Origin: Acidovorax facilis
GTDB lineage: Bacteria; Pseudomonadota; Gammaproteobacteria; Burkholderiales; Burkholderiaceae_C
NCBI RefSeq assembly: GCF_023913775.1
Contig: NZ_JAMXAX010000061.1
Location: 1 to 33,369, forward strand
Length of the DNA stretch: 33,369 nucleotides
Reading direction: 5' to 3'
Each line of letters opens with the position of its first letter. Position 1 is the first letter of the stretch. Under the pieces are notes generated by a model. The model saw nothing but the letters and a program-made list of their open reading frames with translations, did not search any database and was not told the DNA's origin. Shown one piece after another: positions 21,428 through 28,525 of the stretch. The position numbers were made by a program, and so were the translations under genes.

Positions 21428-24334
21428 TCAGGCGACTTCGCTGACCGTGCCCTGCAACACCTCCACAGCCACCGCGCAGTACTTGAACTCGGGGATCTTG
21501 CCGAACGGGTCCAGCGCCGCGTTGGTGAGCAGGTTGGCGGCTGCCTCCACGTACGCAAACGGCATGAACACGGTGCCGTGCGGCGTGCCGTCGTCGCGCC
21601 GCACGCGCACCTGCACCATGCCGCGCCGCGAGCGGATGCCCACCAGCGCCCCGGGCGCCACGCCCAGCCGCGCCAGTTCGTCGCCATGCAGCGACGCGGT
21701 GGCCATGGGCTCGATGGCGTCCAGCACGGTGCTGCGCCGGGTCATGCTGCCCGTGTGCCAGTGCTCCAGCTGGCGGCCGGTGATGAGCACCAGGGGGTAG
21801 TCCGCATCGGGCTTTTCGGCCGCCGGGATCACGCTGGCGGGCACCAGCTGCAGGCGGCCCGTGGGCGTGGGGAATTTCTCGGTAAAGACGATGGGCTGGC
21901 CCGGGTCGTCGGCCGTGAGGCAGGGGTAGGTCACGCTGGAGTCGCGCTCCAGCCGGTCCCAAGTGATGCCCTCGATGCTCGCGTGCATCGCCTGGCGCAT
22001 TTCGTCGTACACCGCCGCGACGCCCGACTCTTCGCCTTCGTAGTTCCAGTCCAGGCCCATGCGCTGCGCGATCTGCTGAATGATCCACAGATCTGGCTGC
22101 GCATCGCCCGGTGGGTTCAGCGCGCGGCGGCCCATCTGCACCATGCGGTCGGTGTTGCTGGCGGTGCCGGTCTTTTCGGGCCAGGCGCTCGCGGGCAGCA
22201 CCACGTCGGCCAGCCAGGCAGTCTCGGTCAAGAAAATGTCTTGCACCACCAGGTGCGAGAGGCTGGCGAGCGCGTGGCGCGCGTGGTTCAGGTCGGGGTC
22301 GCTCATGGCGGGGTTCTCGCCCATGATGTACATGCCGCGCACCCTGTGCGGGTCGCTGTCAGGCGCCAGAGCCTTGTGCATGATCTCGACCACGGTGTAG
22401 CCGGGGGTTTCATCGAGCTTAGTGCCCCAGAAGTCTTCGAACCACGCATGCGCCCCCGCGTTGTCCACGCGCTGGTAGTTGGGGAACATCATGGGGATGA
22501 GCCCCGCGTCGCTAGCGCCCTGCACGTTGTTCTGGCCGCGCAGCGGGTGCAGGCCCGAGCCGGGTTTGCCGATCTGGCCGGTGACGGCGCACAGCGCAAT
22601 CAGGCAGCGCGCGTTGTCGGTGCCGTGGATGTGCTGGCTCACGCCCATGCCCCAGAGAATCATCGAGGACTTGGCGGTAGCAAACGCACGCGCCACCTCG
22701 CGCAGCGTCTCAGCCGGTATGCCACACACGGGCGCCATGGCCTCGGGGCTGCAGCCCATCACGTTGGCCTTGAGGGCCTCGAAGTTGTTGGCGCGGTCGC
22801 GGATGAAGGCCTCATCCACCAGACCTTCGTCGATCACGGTGTGGATGAGCGCATTGAGCATGGCCACGTCGGTGTCGGCCTTGAACTGCAGCGTGCGCCA
22901 GGCGTGGCGGCCGATGTCGGTGATGCGCGGGTCGGCCAGCACGATTTTTGCGCCGCGCTGTGCGGCGTTCTTCATCCAGGTGGCCGCCACCGGGTGGTTG
23001 GCCGTGGGGTTGGAGCCGATCACAAAGATCAGCTCGGCATGCTCCACGTCGTTCACCGGGTTGCTGACCGCGCCCGAGCCCACACCTTCGAGCAGCGCAG
23101 CCACGCTGGACGCATGGCACAGCCGCGTGCAATGGTCCACGTTGTTGCTGCCAAAGCCGGTGCGCACCAGCTTCTGGAACAGATAGGCCTCTTCGTTGCT
23201 GCCCTTGGCCGAGCCGAAGCCTGCGAGCGCCTTGGGGCCGTGCGTGTCGCGCAGGCTCTTGAGCGTGCCCGCGGCCAGGTCCAGCGCCTCCTCCCAAGTC
23301 GCTGCGCGGAAGGTGTCGCGCCAGTCAGCGCCGTAGGGTCGCACCTCCTTGGGCACGCCGGGCTTGCGGATCAGCGGCACCGTCAGGCGGTCGGGGTGGT
23401 GGGCGTAGTCGAAACCAAAGCGTCCTTTCACACACAGGCGGCCATGGTTGGCCGGGCCGTCGCGGCCTTCGACGCTGATGATTTTTTCATCGCGCACGTT
23501 GTAGGTGATGAGGCAGCCCACGCCGCAGAAGGGGCAGACCGAATCGACCTTGCGATCCACCTTTTGCGAGCCGACGTGGGTCTTGGGGCTGAGCGCGCCC
23601 GTGGGGCAGGCCTGCACACATTCGCCGCAGGCCACGCAGGTGCTCTCGGCCATGGGGTCGTCGAGGTCGAAGACGATCTTGCTGTCGGCCCCGCGCAGCG
23701 CGTAGCCGATCACGTCGTTGACCTGCTCTTCGCGGCAGGCGCGCACGCAGCGGTTGCACTGGATGCAGGCATCCAGATTCACGGCCATGGCCGGGTGGCT
23801 CAGGTCGGGCGCGGGCTGCTCGCGGCGCAGGGCGTGGAGGGCCGGGCGCACCGAGACGCCCAGCCGGTCGGCCCAGGCGCTCAGCTCGCCGTGTTGCCCC
23901 ACGGCGGCATCATTTTTTGAATCAAAATGGCCCCTACCGCTTGATGGACGTGCGCTAGCAGCTATCAAATCAGGAGTGCACGTCTTTTCGTCGTTCCACC
24001 GGTATCCGACATCGGGCATGTCGGACAGCAGCATCTCCACCACCATCTGCTGGCTCTTGCGGGCGCGCGGGCTGGTGGCCTCCACCTTCATGCCGGGCGT
24101 GGGCGCGCGGCAGCAGCTGGGGGCCAAGGTGCGCTCGCCCGCGATTTCGACCACGCAGGCGCGGCAGTTGCCGTCGGGGCGCAGGCCGTCGGTGTAGCAC
24201 AGGTGCGGGATCTCCACGCCATGGCGCTGCGCGACTTTGAGGACGGTTTCACCAGCGTGGGCGGTGACGGGCTGGCCGTCCAGCTCGAACGCCACGCCGG
24301 GCTGAACAGCGGTAGAGGTCAACACCGCGCTCAT
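21428..24334 (-). CDS. fdsA: NAD-linked formate dehydrogenase catalytic subunit (FdsA)
   Basis: This is a 968-residue cytosolic enzyme. The N-terminal [2Fe-2S] ferredoxin domain uses Cys46, Cys57, Cys60 and Cys74 or 75. Two [4Fe-4S] motifs follow (Cys190/193/196/200 in CIQCNRCVRACRE, and 233/236/239/243 in CVACGECVQACP), then the molybdopterin-proximal cluster (267/270/274/301). The cofactor ligand is Cys406 in HCTRLCHASS (codon TGC, no selenocysteine) with His407. It oxidises formate and passes electrons to the FdsGB protein to make NADH. The start ATG overlaps the fdsGB stop (ATGA). Residues 119-142 are encoded by dispersed repeat copy C and have no counterpart in homologues as I remember them. 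No FdsD-like small gene follows. Confidence 0.94.
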   Translation of the reverse strand: MSAVLTSTAVQPGVAFELDGQPVTAHAGETVLKVAQRHGVEIPHLCYTDGLRPDGNCRACVVEIAGERTLAPSCCRAPTPGMKVEATSPRARKSQQMVVEMLLSDMPDVGYRWNDEKTCTPDLIAASARPSSGRGHFDSKNDAAVGQHGELSAWADRLGVSVRPALHALRREQPAPDLSHPAMAVNLDACIQCNRCVRACREEQVNDVIGYALRGADSKIVFDLDDPMAESTCVACGECVQACPTGALSPKTHVGSQKVDRKVDSVCPFCGVGCLITYNVRDEKIISVEGRDGPANHGRLCVKGRFGFDYAHHPDRLTVPLIRKPGVPKEVRPYGADWRDTFRAATWEEALDLAAGTLKSLRDTHGPKALAGFGSAKGSNEEAYLFQKLVRTGFGSNNVDHCTRLCHASSVAALLEGVGSGAVSNPVNDVEHAELIFVIGSNPTANHPVAATWMKNAAQRGAKIVLADPRITDIGRHAWRTLQFKADTDVAMLNALIHTVIDEGLVDEAFIRDRANNFEALKANVMGCSPEAMAPVCGIPAETLREVARAFATAKSSMILWGMGVSQHIHGTDNARCLIALCAVTGQIGKPGSGLHPLRGQNNVQGASDAGLIPMMFPNYQRVDNAGAHAWFEDFWGTKLDETPGYTVVEIMHKALAPDSDPHRVRGMYIMGENPAMSDPDLNHARHALASLSHLVVQDIFLTETAWLADVVLPASAWPEKTGTASNTDRMVQMGRRALNPPGDAQPDLWIIQQIAQRMGLDWNYEGEESGVAAVYDEMRQAMHASIEGITWDRLERDSSVTYPCLTADDPGQPIVFTEKFPTPTGRLQLVPASVIPAAEKPDADYPLVLITGRQLEHWHTGSMTRRSTVLDAIEPMATASLHGDELARLGVAPGALVGIRSRRGMVQVRVRRDDGTPHGTVFMPFAYVEAAANLLTNAALDPFGKIPEFKYCAVAVEVLQGTVSEVA
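23913..23970 (+). repeat. Dispersed AGCGCTT repeat, copy C, inside fdsA
   Basis: ATCAAAATGGCCCC, a TACCGCTT...GCGCTA core and AGCAGCTATCAAAT, in the same orientation as copies A and B and opposite to the gene. It is read in frame on the minus strand as part of residues 121-142 of FdsA, without a stop codon. Confidence 0.8.
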
Positions 24335-26238
24335 TGCCGCACTCCTGGGGGCAGTTGCTCGGCGAGCGGGCTGTTGCGCGGCCTGGGCAAGTCGCCCGGC
24401 CAGGGCGCCTCGCCCACCTCGTGCGCAAAGTATTTGTGGATGCAGCGGATGGGGTTGGGCGCGGCCTGGCCCAGCCCGCAGATGGACGCATCGCCCATCA
24501 CCTGGGCCAGGTCGTCCAGCAGTTCTTCGTCCCACTGCGGGGCGCGCATCAACGCCGCGGCCTTGGCCGTGCCCACGCGGCAGGGCGTGCACTGGCCGCA
24601 GCTTTCGTGCTCGAAAAAGCGCATCACGTTCAGCGCCGCATCGCGCGCCCGGTCGTGCTGGCTGAGCACGATGACGGCGGCGGAGCCGATGAAGCAGCCG
24701 TAGGGCTGCAGCGTGTCGAAGTCGAGCGGAATGTCGTTGAGACTGGCGGGCAGGATGCCGCCCGAGGCGCCGCCGGGCAGGTAGGCATAAAGCTGGTGGC
24801 CGTCGGCCATGCCGCCGCAGTATTCGTCGATGAGTTCCTGCACCGTGATGCCCGCAGGCGCGAGCTTGACACCCGGGTGCCGGACCCGCCCGCTGACGCT
24901 GAAACTGCGCAGCCCCTTGCGCCCGTGGCGGCCGAAGCTGGCAAACCACTCGGGCCCGCGCTCGACGATGTCGCGCGCCCAATACAGCGTCTCGAAGTTG
25001 TGCTCCAGCGTGGGCCGGCCGAACAGGCCGACCTGCGCGATGTAGGGCGGGCGCATGCGGGGTTCGCCGCGTTTGCCTTCAATGCTCTCGATCATGGCGG
25101 ACTCTTCGCCGCAGATGTAGGCGCCCGCGCCACGCCGCAGTTCGATATGGGGCAAGGGGCATGGCGGCTCGGCGCGCAGGTCGTCCAGGGCGCGCTGCAG
25201 CAGCGCGCGGCAGCCGTGGTATTCGTCGCGCAGGTAGATATAGATGGCCTCGGTGCCCACCACCTGGGCGGCGATGAGCACGCCCTCCAGAAAGCGGTGC
25301 GGGTCGCGCTCTAGATAAGTGCGGTCCTTGAAGGTGCCGGGCTCGCCTTCGTCGATGTTGACGGCCATCAGGCGCGGCGCGGGCTGGTCCCGAACAATCC
25401 GCCACTTGCGCCCGGCCGGGAAACCCGCGCCGCCCAGGCCCCGCAGGCCGGAGTCCTCCATCGCCGTGAGCACGACCTCGGCATCCATCTCGCCATTCAC
25501 CAGCGCAGCGGCCGTCTGGTAGCCGCCGTGGGCGCGGTAGGTGGCAAGGTCGGTGTGGGCAGGGCTGACCTCGCCACGGGACGTGGGGATGCTTTTTCCA
25601 GCCAGTGCCGCCACATCAAAATTGATAGCTGTCAGCGCTTGTGGGTGGCGCGCAAGAGCCATTTTTGGCTTGGATTCCACCACCTCCAGCACGGTATCGA
25701 CCGTGGCGTGTGGCACGGGGCACTGGTGCACCACGGCCACGGGCGCCTGCTCGCAGCGGCCCACGCAGGGCACGGCCAACACCTGCACGTCGCCCTGACC
25801 GGCCGCGCGCAGGCGCTCGGGCAGCGCGGCCAGCAGCTCGCGCGCACCCGCCAGGCTGCAGCTCAGGCTGTCGCACACCCGCAGCACCAGGCGCGGCGCC
25901 TGCACCTCTTCGCCACGCACGATCTCGAAGTGGTGGTAGAAGCTCGCCACCTCGTACACCTCGGCCATCGGGAGGTTCATCTGCTTGGCGAGAGCCACCA
26001 GGTGCCGGTCGTGCAGCACGCCAAAGTGGTCGTTCAGGCGGTGCAGGTATTCAATGAGCAGGTCGCGCCGAAAGCCGGTGGCCGGGCGCGGGCCCAGCAG
26101 CTGCGCCACGTCGGCCATCGCGGCATCTTCGGGCTGGCGGCCCTTGAGGCGGCTTTTGCGGCGGATGCGCTCGCGCATGTCGTTGACCGACACGGCGGCA
26201 ACAACGGTTGCGGGGGGGGCTTCGGGGGCAAGGTGCAT
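24331..26238 (-). CDS. Fused FdsG-FdsB: NAD-linked formate dehydrogenase diaphorase subunit
   Basis: This 635-residue protein joins two subunits that are separate in Cupriavidus or Rhodobacter. Residues about 40-190 are NuoE/FdsG-like with the [2Fe-2S] ligands Cys122, Cys127, Cys158 and Cys162. Residues about 228-620 are NuoF/FdsB-like, with the GLGGAGFPAGRKW FMN/NADH site (267-279), GAYICGEESAMIESIEG, and [4Fe-4S] ligands Cys547/550/553/587. The N-terminal thioredoxin-like part of FdsB appears to be missing. It takes electrons from FdsA and reduces NAD+. The linker (about 189-208) is encoded by dispersed repeat copy D. The start at 26238 is the longest; Met21 (26178) is possible. It is the first gene of the fds operon. 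Confidence 0.93.
   Translation of the reverse strand: MHLAPEAPPATVVAAVSVNDMRERIRRKSRLKGRQPEDAAMADVAQLLGPRPATGFRRDLLIEYLHRLNDHFGVLHDRHLVALAKQMNLPMAEVYEVASFYHHFEIVRGEEVQAPRLVLRVCDSLSCSLAGARELLAALPERLRAAGQGDVQVLAVPCVGRCEQAPVAVVHQCPVPHATVDTVLEVVESKPKMALARHPQALTAINFDVAALAGKSIPTSRGEVSPAHTDLATYRAHGGYQTAAALVNGEMDAEVVLTAMEDSGLRGLGGAGFPAGRKWRIVRDQPAPRLMAVNIDEGEPGTFKDRTYLERDPHRFLEGVLIAAQVVGTEAIYIYLRDEYHGCRALLQRALDDLRAEPPCPLPHIELRRGAGAYICGEESAMIESIEGKRGEPRMRPPYIAQVGLFGRPTLEHNFETLYWARDIVERGPEWFASFGRHGRKGLRSFSVSGRVRHPGVKLAPAGITVQELIDEYCGGMADGHQLYAYLPGGASGGILPASLNDIPLDFDTLQPYGCFIGSAAVIVLSQHDRARDAALNVMRFFEHESCGQCTPCRVGTAKAAALMRAPQWDEELLDDLAQVMGDASICGLGQAAPNPIRCIHKYFAHEVGEAPWPGDLPRPRNSPLAEQLPPGVRQ
25614..25671 (-). 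repeat. Dispersed AGCGCTT repeat, copy D, at the FdsG-FdsB joint
   Basis: Read on the minus strand it runs GCCAAAAATGGCTC, a central CAAGCGCTGA and CAGCTATCAATTTTGATG, the same order as copies A-C but in the opposite genomic orientation. It is in frame and encodes about residues 189-208 of the fused subunit. Confidence 0.75.
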
Positions 26239-26267
26239 GGAGCGAAATCGTGGGATGTCTTGTTGTG

Positions 26268-26289
26268 CTTATGAAGCCGTCTGCATAAG
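26268..26289. promoter_or_regulatory. Palindrome CTTATG-N10-CATAAG upstream of the fds operon
   Basis: The 6-bp arms are perfect (26268-26273 and 26284-26289) around 10 bases, 30-51 bases before the fdsGB ATG. The size and symmetry fit a LysR-type regulator site (TTAT...ATAA). A LysR gene lies at 27538-28500. The binding assignment is inference. Confidence 0.5.
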
Positions 26290-26413
26290 GCGGCTGGGCG
26301 GTCGCAGTGTCGGCGAGGCACCCCGGTGCGTCAAATTGCGGATGCACATGGGTCGATCACAAAAACAAATGAGCTGCGCACCGTGGCATTGCGCTGTACA
26401 GCGTGGGGCCAAC

Positions 26414-27034
26414 TCATCCGCCACCTGCACTGCCTGCTCTGCCCGTTGGCAGGTTCTCCAGCAACCGGCTCGCCAGCAGCGCCGCCAGGTCTTGCGCCGA
26501 AGGCATGGGCACGGGCGCGGTGGACAGGGCGCCATCGATCGCCAGGCTGGCCAGCCCGTGGGCCAGGCTCCACCCCGCCAGTGCCAGCTCGTCCGCCCCC
26601 TCGGCCACATGGGCATGGGCGGTTTTGCGCAGCACCTCAAAAGACCCGTCCGCCGCCGCTTGCAACGCCGGGTGGTCGGCCTTGTGTTGCAGCAGCGGGC
26701 TGAACATCAGCCGGAACGCGGCGGGACGCGCGAGCGCAAAGGCCACGTAGGCGGTGCAGTGCCCCACCAGTCTGGCGGCGGTGTCCACACCGGGGTGTGC
26801 GGCCTCCATGTCGGCCGCCAGGTCGTGAAAACCGCGCGTGGCCACGGCAGCCAGCAACGCATCCAGATTGGCGAAGTGGTGGTATGGGGCCGCATGCGAC
26901 ACCCCCGCCGCTTTGGCCACCGCGCGGAGGCTGAGCGTGGCCCCGGACGCCAGCAAGCCCTCGGCGGCAGACACCAGTGCGGTGCGCAAGTCGCCATGGT
27001 GGTAAGTGGCGCGCGGAATTTCAGCTGAGTTCAT
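26414..27034 (-). CDS. TetR/AcrR family repressor
   Basis: This 206-residue regulator has an N-terminal helix-turn-helix: TLSLRAVAKAAGVSHAAPYHHFANLDALLAAVA (in pieces), about residues 33-65, the canonical TetR DNA-binding segment. A C-terminal ligand domain of the WHG type follows (AYVAFALARPAAFRLMFSP, LAGWSLAHGLASLAIDG). It diverges from the DUF4345 gene, and two 8-3-8 palindromes lie in the 68-base gap, so it most likely represses that gene and itself. The ligand is unknown. There is no clear link to the fds operon behind it, although it is transcribed toward it. Confidence 0.92.
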   Translation of the reverse strand: MNSAEIPRATYHHGDLRTALVSAAEGLLASGATLSLRAVAKAAGVSHAAPYHHFANLDALLAAVATRGFHDLAADMEAAHPGVDTAARLVGHCTAYVAFALARPAAFRLMFSPLLQHKADHPALQAAADGSFEVLRKTAHAHVAEGADELALAGWSLAHGLASLAIDGALSTAPVPMPSAQDLAALLASRLLENLPTGRAGSAGGG

Positions 27035-27041
27035 GGCGACA

Positions 27042-27060
27042 ATCTTGACACAGTCAAGAT
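27042..27060. promoter_or_regulatory. Operator O1, perfect palindrome
   Basis: ATCTTGAC-ACA-GTCAAGAT is a perfect 8-3-8 inverted repeat covering the TTGACA -35 box of the DUF4345 promoter and lying 8 bases before the tetR ATG. Confidence 0.85.
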
Positions 27061-27073
27061 ACACCCCAACAAT
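27045..27073 (+). promoter_or_regulatory. Sigma-70 promoter of the DUF4345 gene
   Basis: There is a consensus -35 TTGACA (27045-27050), a 17-base spacer and -10 AACAAT (27068-27073). The start of transcription would be near 27080, inside the second operator. Confidence 0.6.
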
Positions 27074-27078
27074 ACCCC

Positions 27079-27097
27079 ATCCTGACACCGTAAAGAT
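27079..27097. promoter_or_regulatory. Operator O2, imperfect copy of O1
   Basis: ATCCTGAC-ACC-GTAAAGAT has the same 8-3-8 layout as O1, with two differing bases in the arms and one in the spacer, 37 bases centre to centre, just before the DUF4345 ATG. Confidence 0.7.
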
Positions 27098-27102
27098 AGC
27101 CC

Positions 27103-27519
27103 ATGACCCGACGCCTGCTCCAAGCCACTACCGCCGTGATGGCGCTGATCCCAGTTGCCACTGGCGTGCTGACGATGATGGGCATCTACGACCCGATCTA
27201 CCGCACCAGCGGCCTCCCGAGCGATGCGCTGCTCGATGGCAACCTGCGGTTTTTTGGCGGCGTGTGGCTGGCGCTGGGCCTGGCAATGGGGTCGCTGGTG
27301 CCGCGCATCGAGCGCGAGGGCCGGTTGTTTGCGGTGTTGTGGGGCGCGGTGTTTCTGGGCGGCGTGGGCCGGGCGCTGTCGATGGCCTTTCTGGGCCTGC
27401 CGCCCGCGCCATTTATCGGGTTCACGGTGCTGGAGCTGGTGGGTGCGCCGGCCTTCATCGCGTGGCAGCGGCGCGTGGCTACCAGCACTGGGGCGGCCCG
27501 GCCCATTTCGCGCGGGTAG
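27103..27519 (+). CDS. DUF4345 membrane protein
   Basis: This 138-residue inner-membrane protein has four predicted helices. The family pattern is visible in GIYDPIYRTSGLP, LDGNLRFFGGVWLALGL, and GRALSMAFLGLPPAPFIGFTVLELV. The function is unknown. It is transcribed away from the TetR gene and controlled by two operator-like sites, so it is probably induced by the ligand of that repressor. It ends 18 bases before the convergent LysR gene. Confidence 0.88.
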   Translation: MTRRLLQATTAVMALIPVATGVLTMMGIYDPIYRTSGLPSDALLDGNLRFFGGVWLALGLAMGSLVPRIEREGRLFAVLWGAVFLGGVGRALSMAFLGLPPAPFIGFTVLELVGAPAFIAWQRRVATSTGAARPISRG

Positions 27520-27537
27520 GGCCGGAAAAACCTGCGC

Positions 27538-28500
27538 CTACAGCGGCTCCGCCGCCAGCAATCCGCTGTGCGCTGCGGCGTGCTGCAACCACTCACGATC
27601 TTGCGACAGCGCCAGTGCCGCATCCAGCGCCCGGGTGGGCTGCACCTGCCGGTGCGACATGAATCCAATGGGGGTGGTGAGCACCGGGCTCGTCAACGGC
27701 AGGGCCTCCAGTCCATCATGGCCGCGCACGGCGTCCACCAGCGCACCGGGCAGGACGCTGCACACATGGCCCGCCACCACGCTGAGCGCCAGGGTCAGCA
27801 CCGAATCCGTTTCCATCGCAGGCATCACCGTGGCGCCGGCAGCGCGGAAGGCACCATCCACCAAGCTACGGTTGTGCATCTCGGGGGTGAGCAGGCACAG
27901 CGGCAGCGCCGCCGCATCGGCCCAGGCCATGGGTGGGCCGATCTGCAGCCCGCGCGCTGCGCCTTTGGGCGGCCGGGGCGCACGGCGCAGCAGAAAGTAG
28001 TGCTCCACATACTGCGGCCAAGCCCGTAGCGTGCCGCCGCGTACAGGCATGCGCTCGGTGTAGCCAAGGGCCAAGTCCAGTGCAATATTTTCGAGCCCCG
28101 CCTCCAGCGCCTGCGAACTCATCGACAGCGCCACCGGCACGATGCCCGGGTGCCGCGCCTGCAGCTGCGCGGCAAACCGCGCCAGGATGGGCATGGCCGT
28201 GGGCACCGCGCCCAGGCGCAGCGTGCCGCGCGGGTGGGCGGCGTCGCTGCTCAGGTCCTGCTGCAGCACCTGGTGTTCGTGCAGCATGCGCTGCGCCGTG
28301 GCCAGCACGCGTTCGCCCTCAGGCGTGAAGCCTTCGAAGCTGCGGCCCCGGCGCACCACGACCACGCCAAACTCCTTTTCCAGCGCGCGCAGTGCGTTGG
28401 ACAGCGCGGGCTGCGTGATGTGGCAGGCCTGCGCCGCCCGGCCAAAGTGCCGGTGCTCGTGCAGCGCCACCAGGTAGCGCAGGGACGCGAGCAGGTTCAT
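27538..28500 (-). CDS. LysR-family regulator (possible fds regulator)
   Basis: This 320-residue protein has an N-terminal winged helix-turn-helix (FGRAAQACHITQPALSNALRALEKEFG in pieces, about 19-45) and a periplasmic-binding-protein-like effector domain (about 92-300). It lies 1.3 kb upstream of the fds operon on the same strand. LysR regulators of soluble formate dehydrogenase (FdsR) are known in related bacteria, and a 22-bp palindrome precedes fdsGB, so this is a reasonable candidate for formate-responsive control. This is inference from position; the effector is not identifiable from sequence. Confidence 0.9.
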   Translation of the reverse strand: MNLLASLRYLVALHEHRHFGRAAQACHITQPALSNALRALEKEFGVVVVRRGRSFEGFTPEGERVLATAQRMLHEHQVLQQDLSSDAAHPRGTLRLGAVPTAMPILARFAAQLQARHPGIVPVALSMSSQALEAGLENIALDLALGYTERMPVRGGTLRAWPQYVEHYFLLRRAPRPPKGAARGLQIGPPMAWADAAALPLCLLTPEMHNRSLVDGAFRAAGATVMPAMETDSVLTLALSVVAGHVCSVLPGALVDAVRGHDGLEALPLTSPVLTTPIGFMSHRQVQPTRALDAALALSQDREWLQHAAAHSGLLAAEPL

Positions 28501-28525
28501 GGCATGGTGGGGCGACTCAGGAAGA

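Noticed and set aside
21344-23920. An 858-codon plus-strand frame opposite fdsA
   Set aside because: Antisense by-product of biased codons; no recognisable domain.
13997-24334. Possible selenocysteine in either formate dehydrogenase
   Set aside because: Both ligand positions (FdhA residue 208, FdsA residue 406) are TGC cysteine codons.
23700-24982. N-terminal extension of the fdsA frame to 24982
   Set aside because: The extra 216 residues overlap fdsGB and are Arg/Ala-rich noise; the ATG at 24334 overlaps the fdsGB stop in the usual way.
26392-26403. Palindrome CGCTGTACAGCG after the tetR gene
   Set aside because: Short, single copy, downstream of a stop and without a T run; likely chance.
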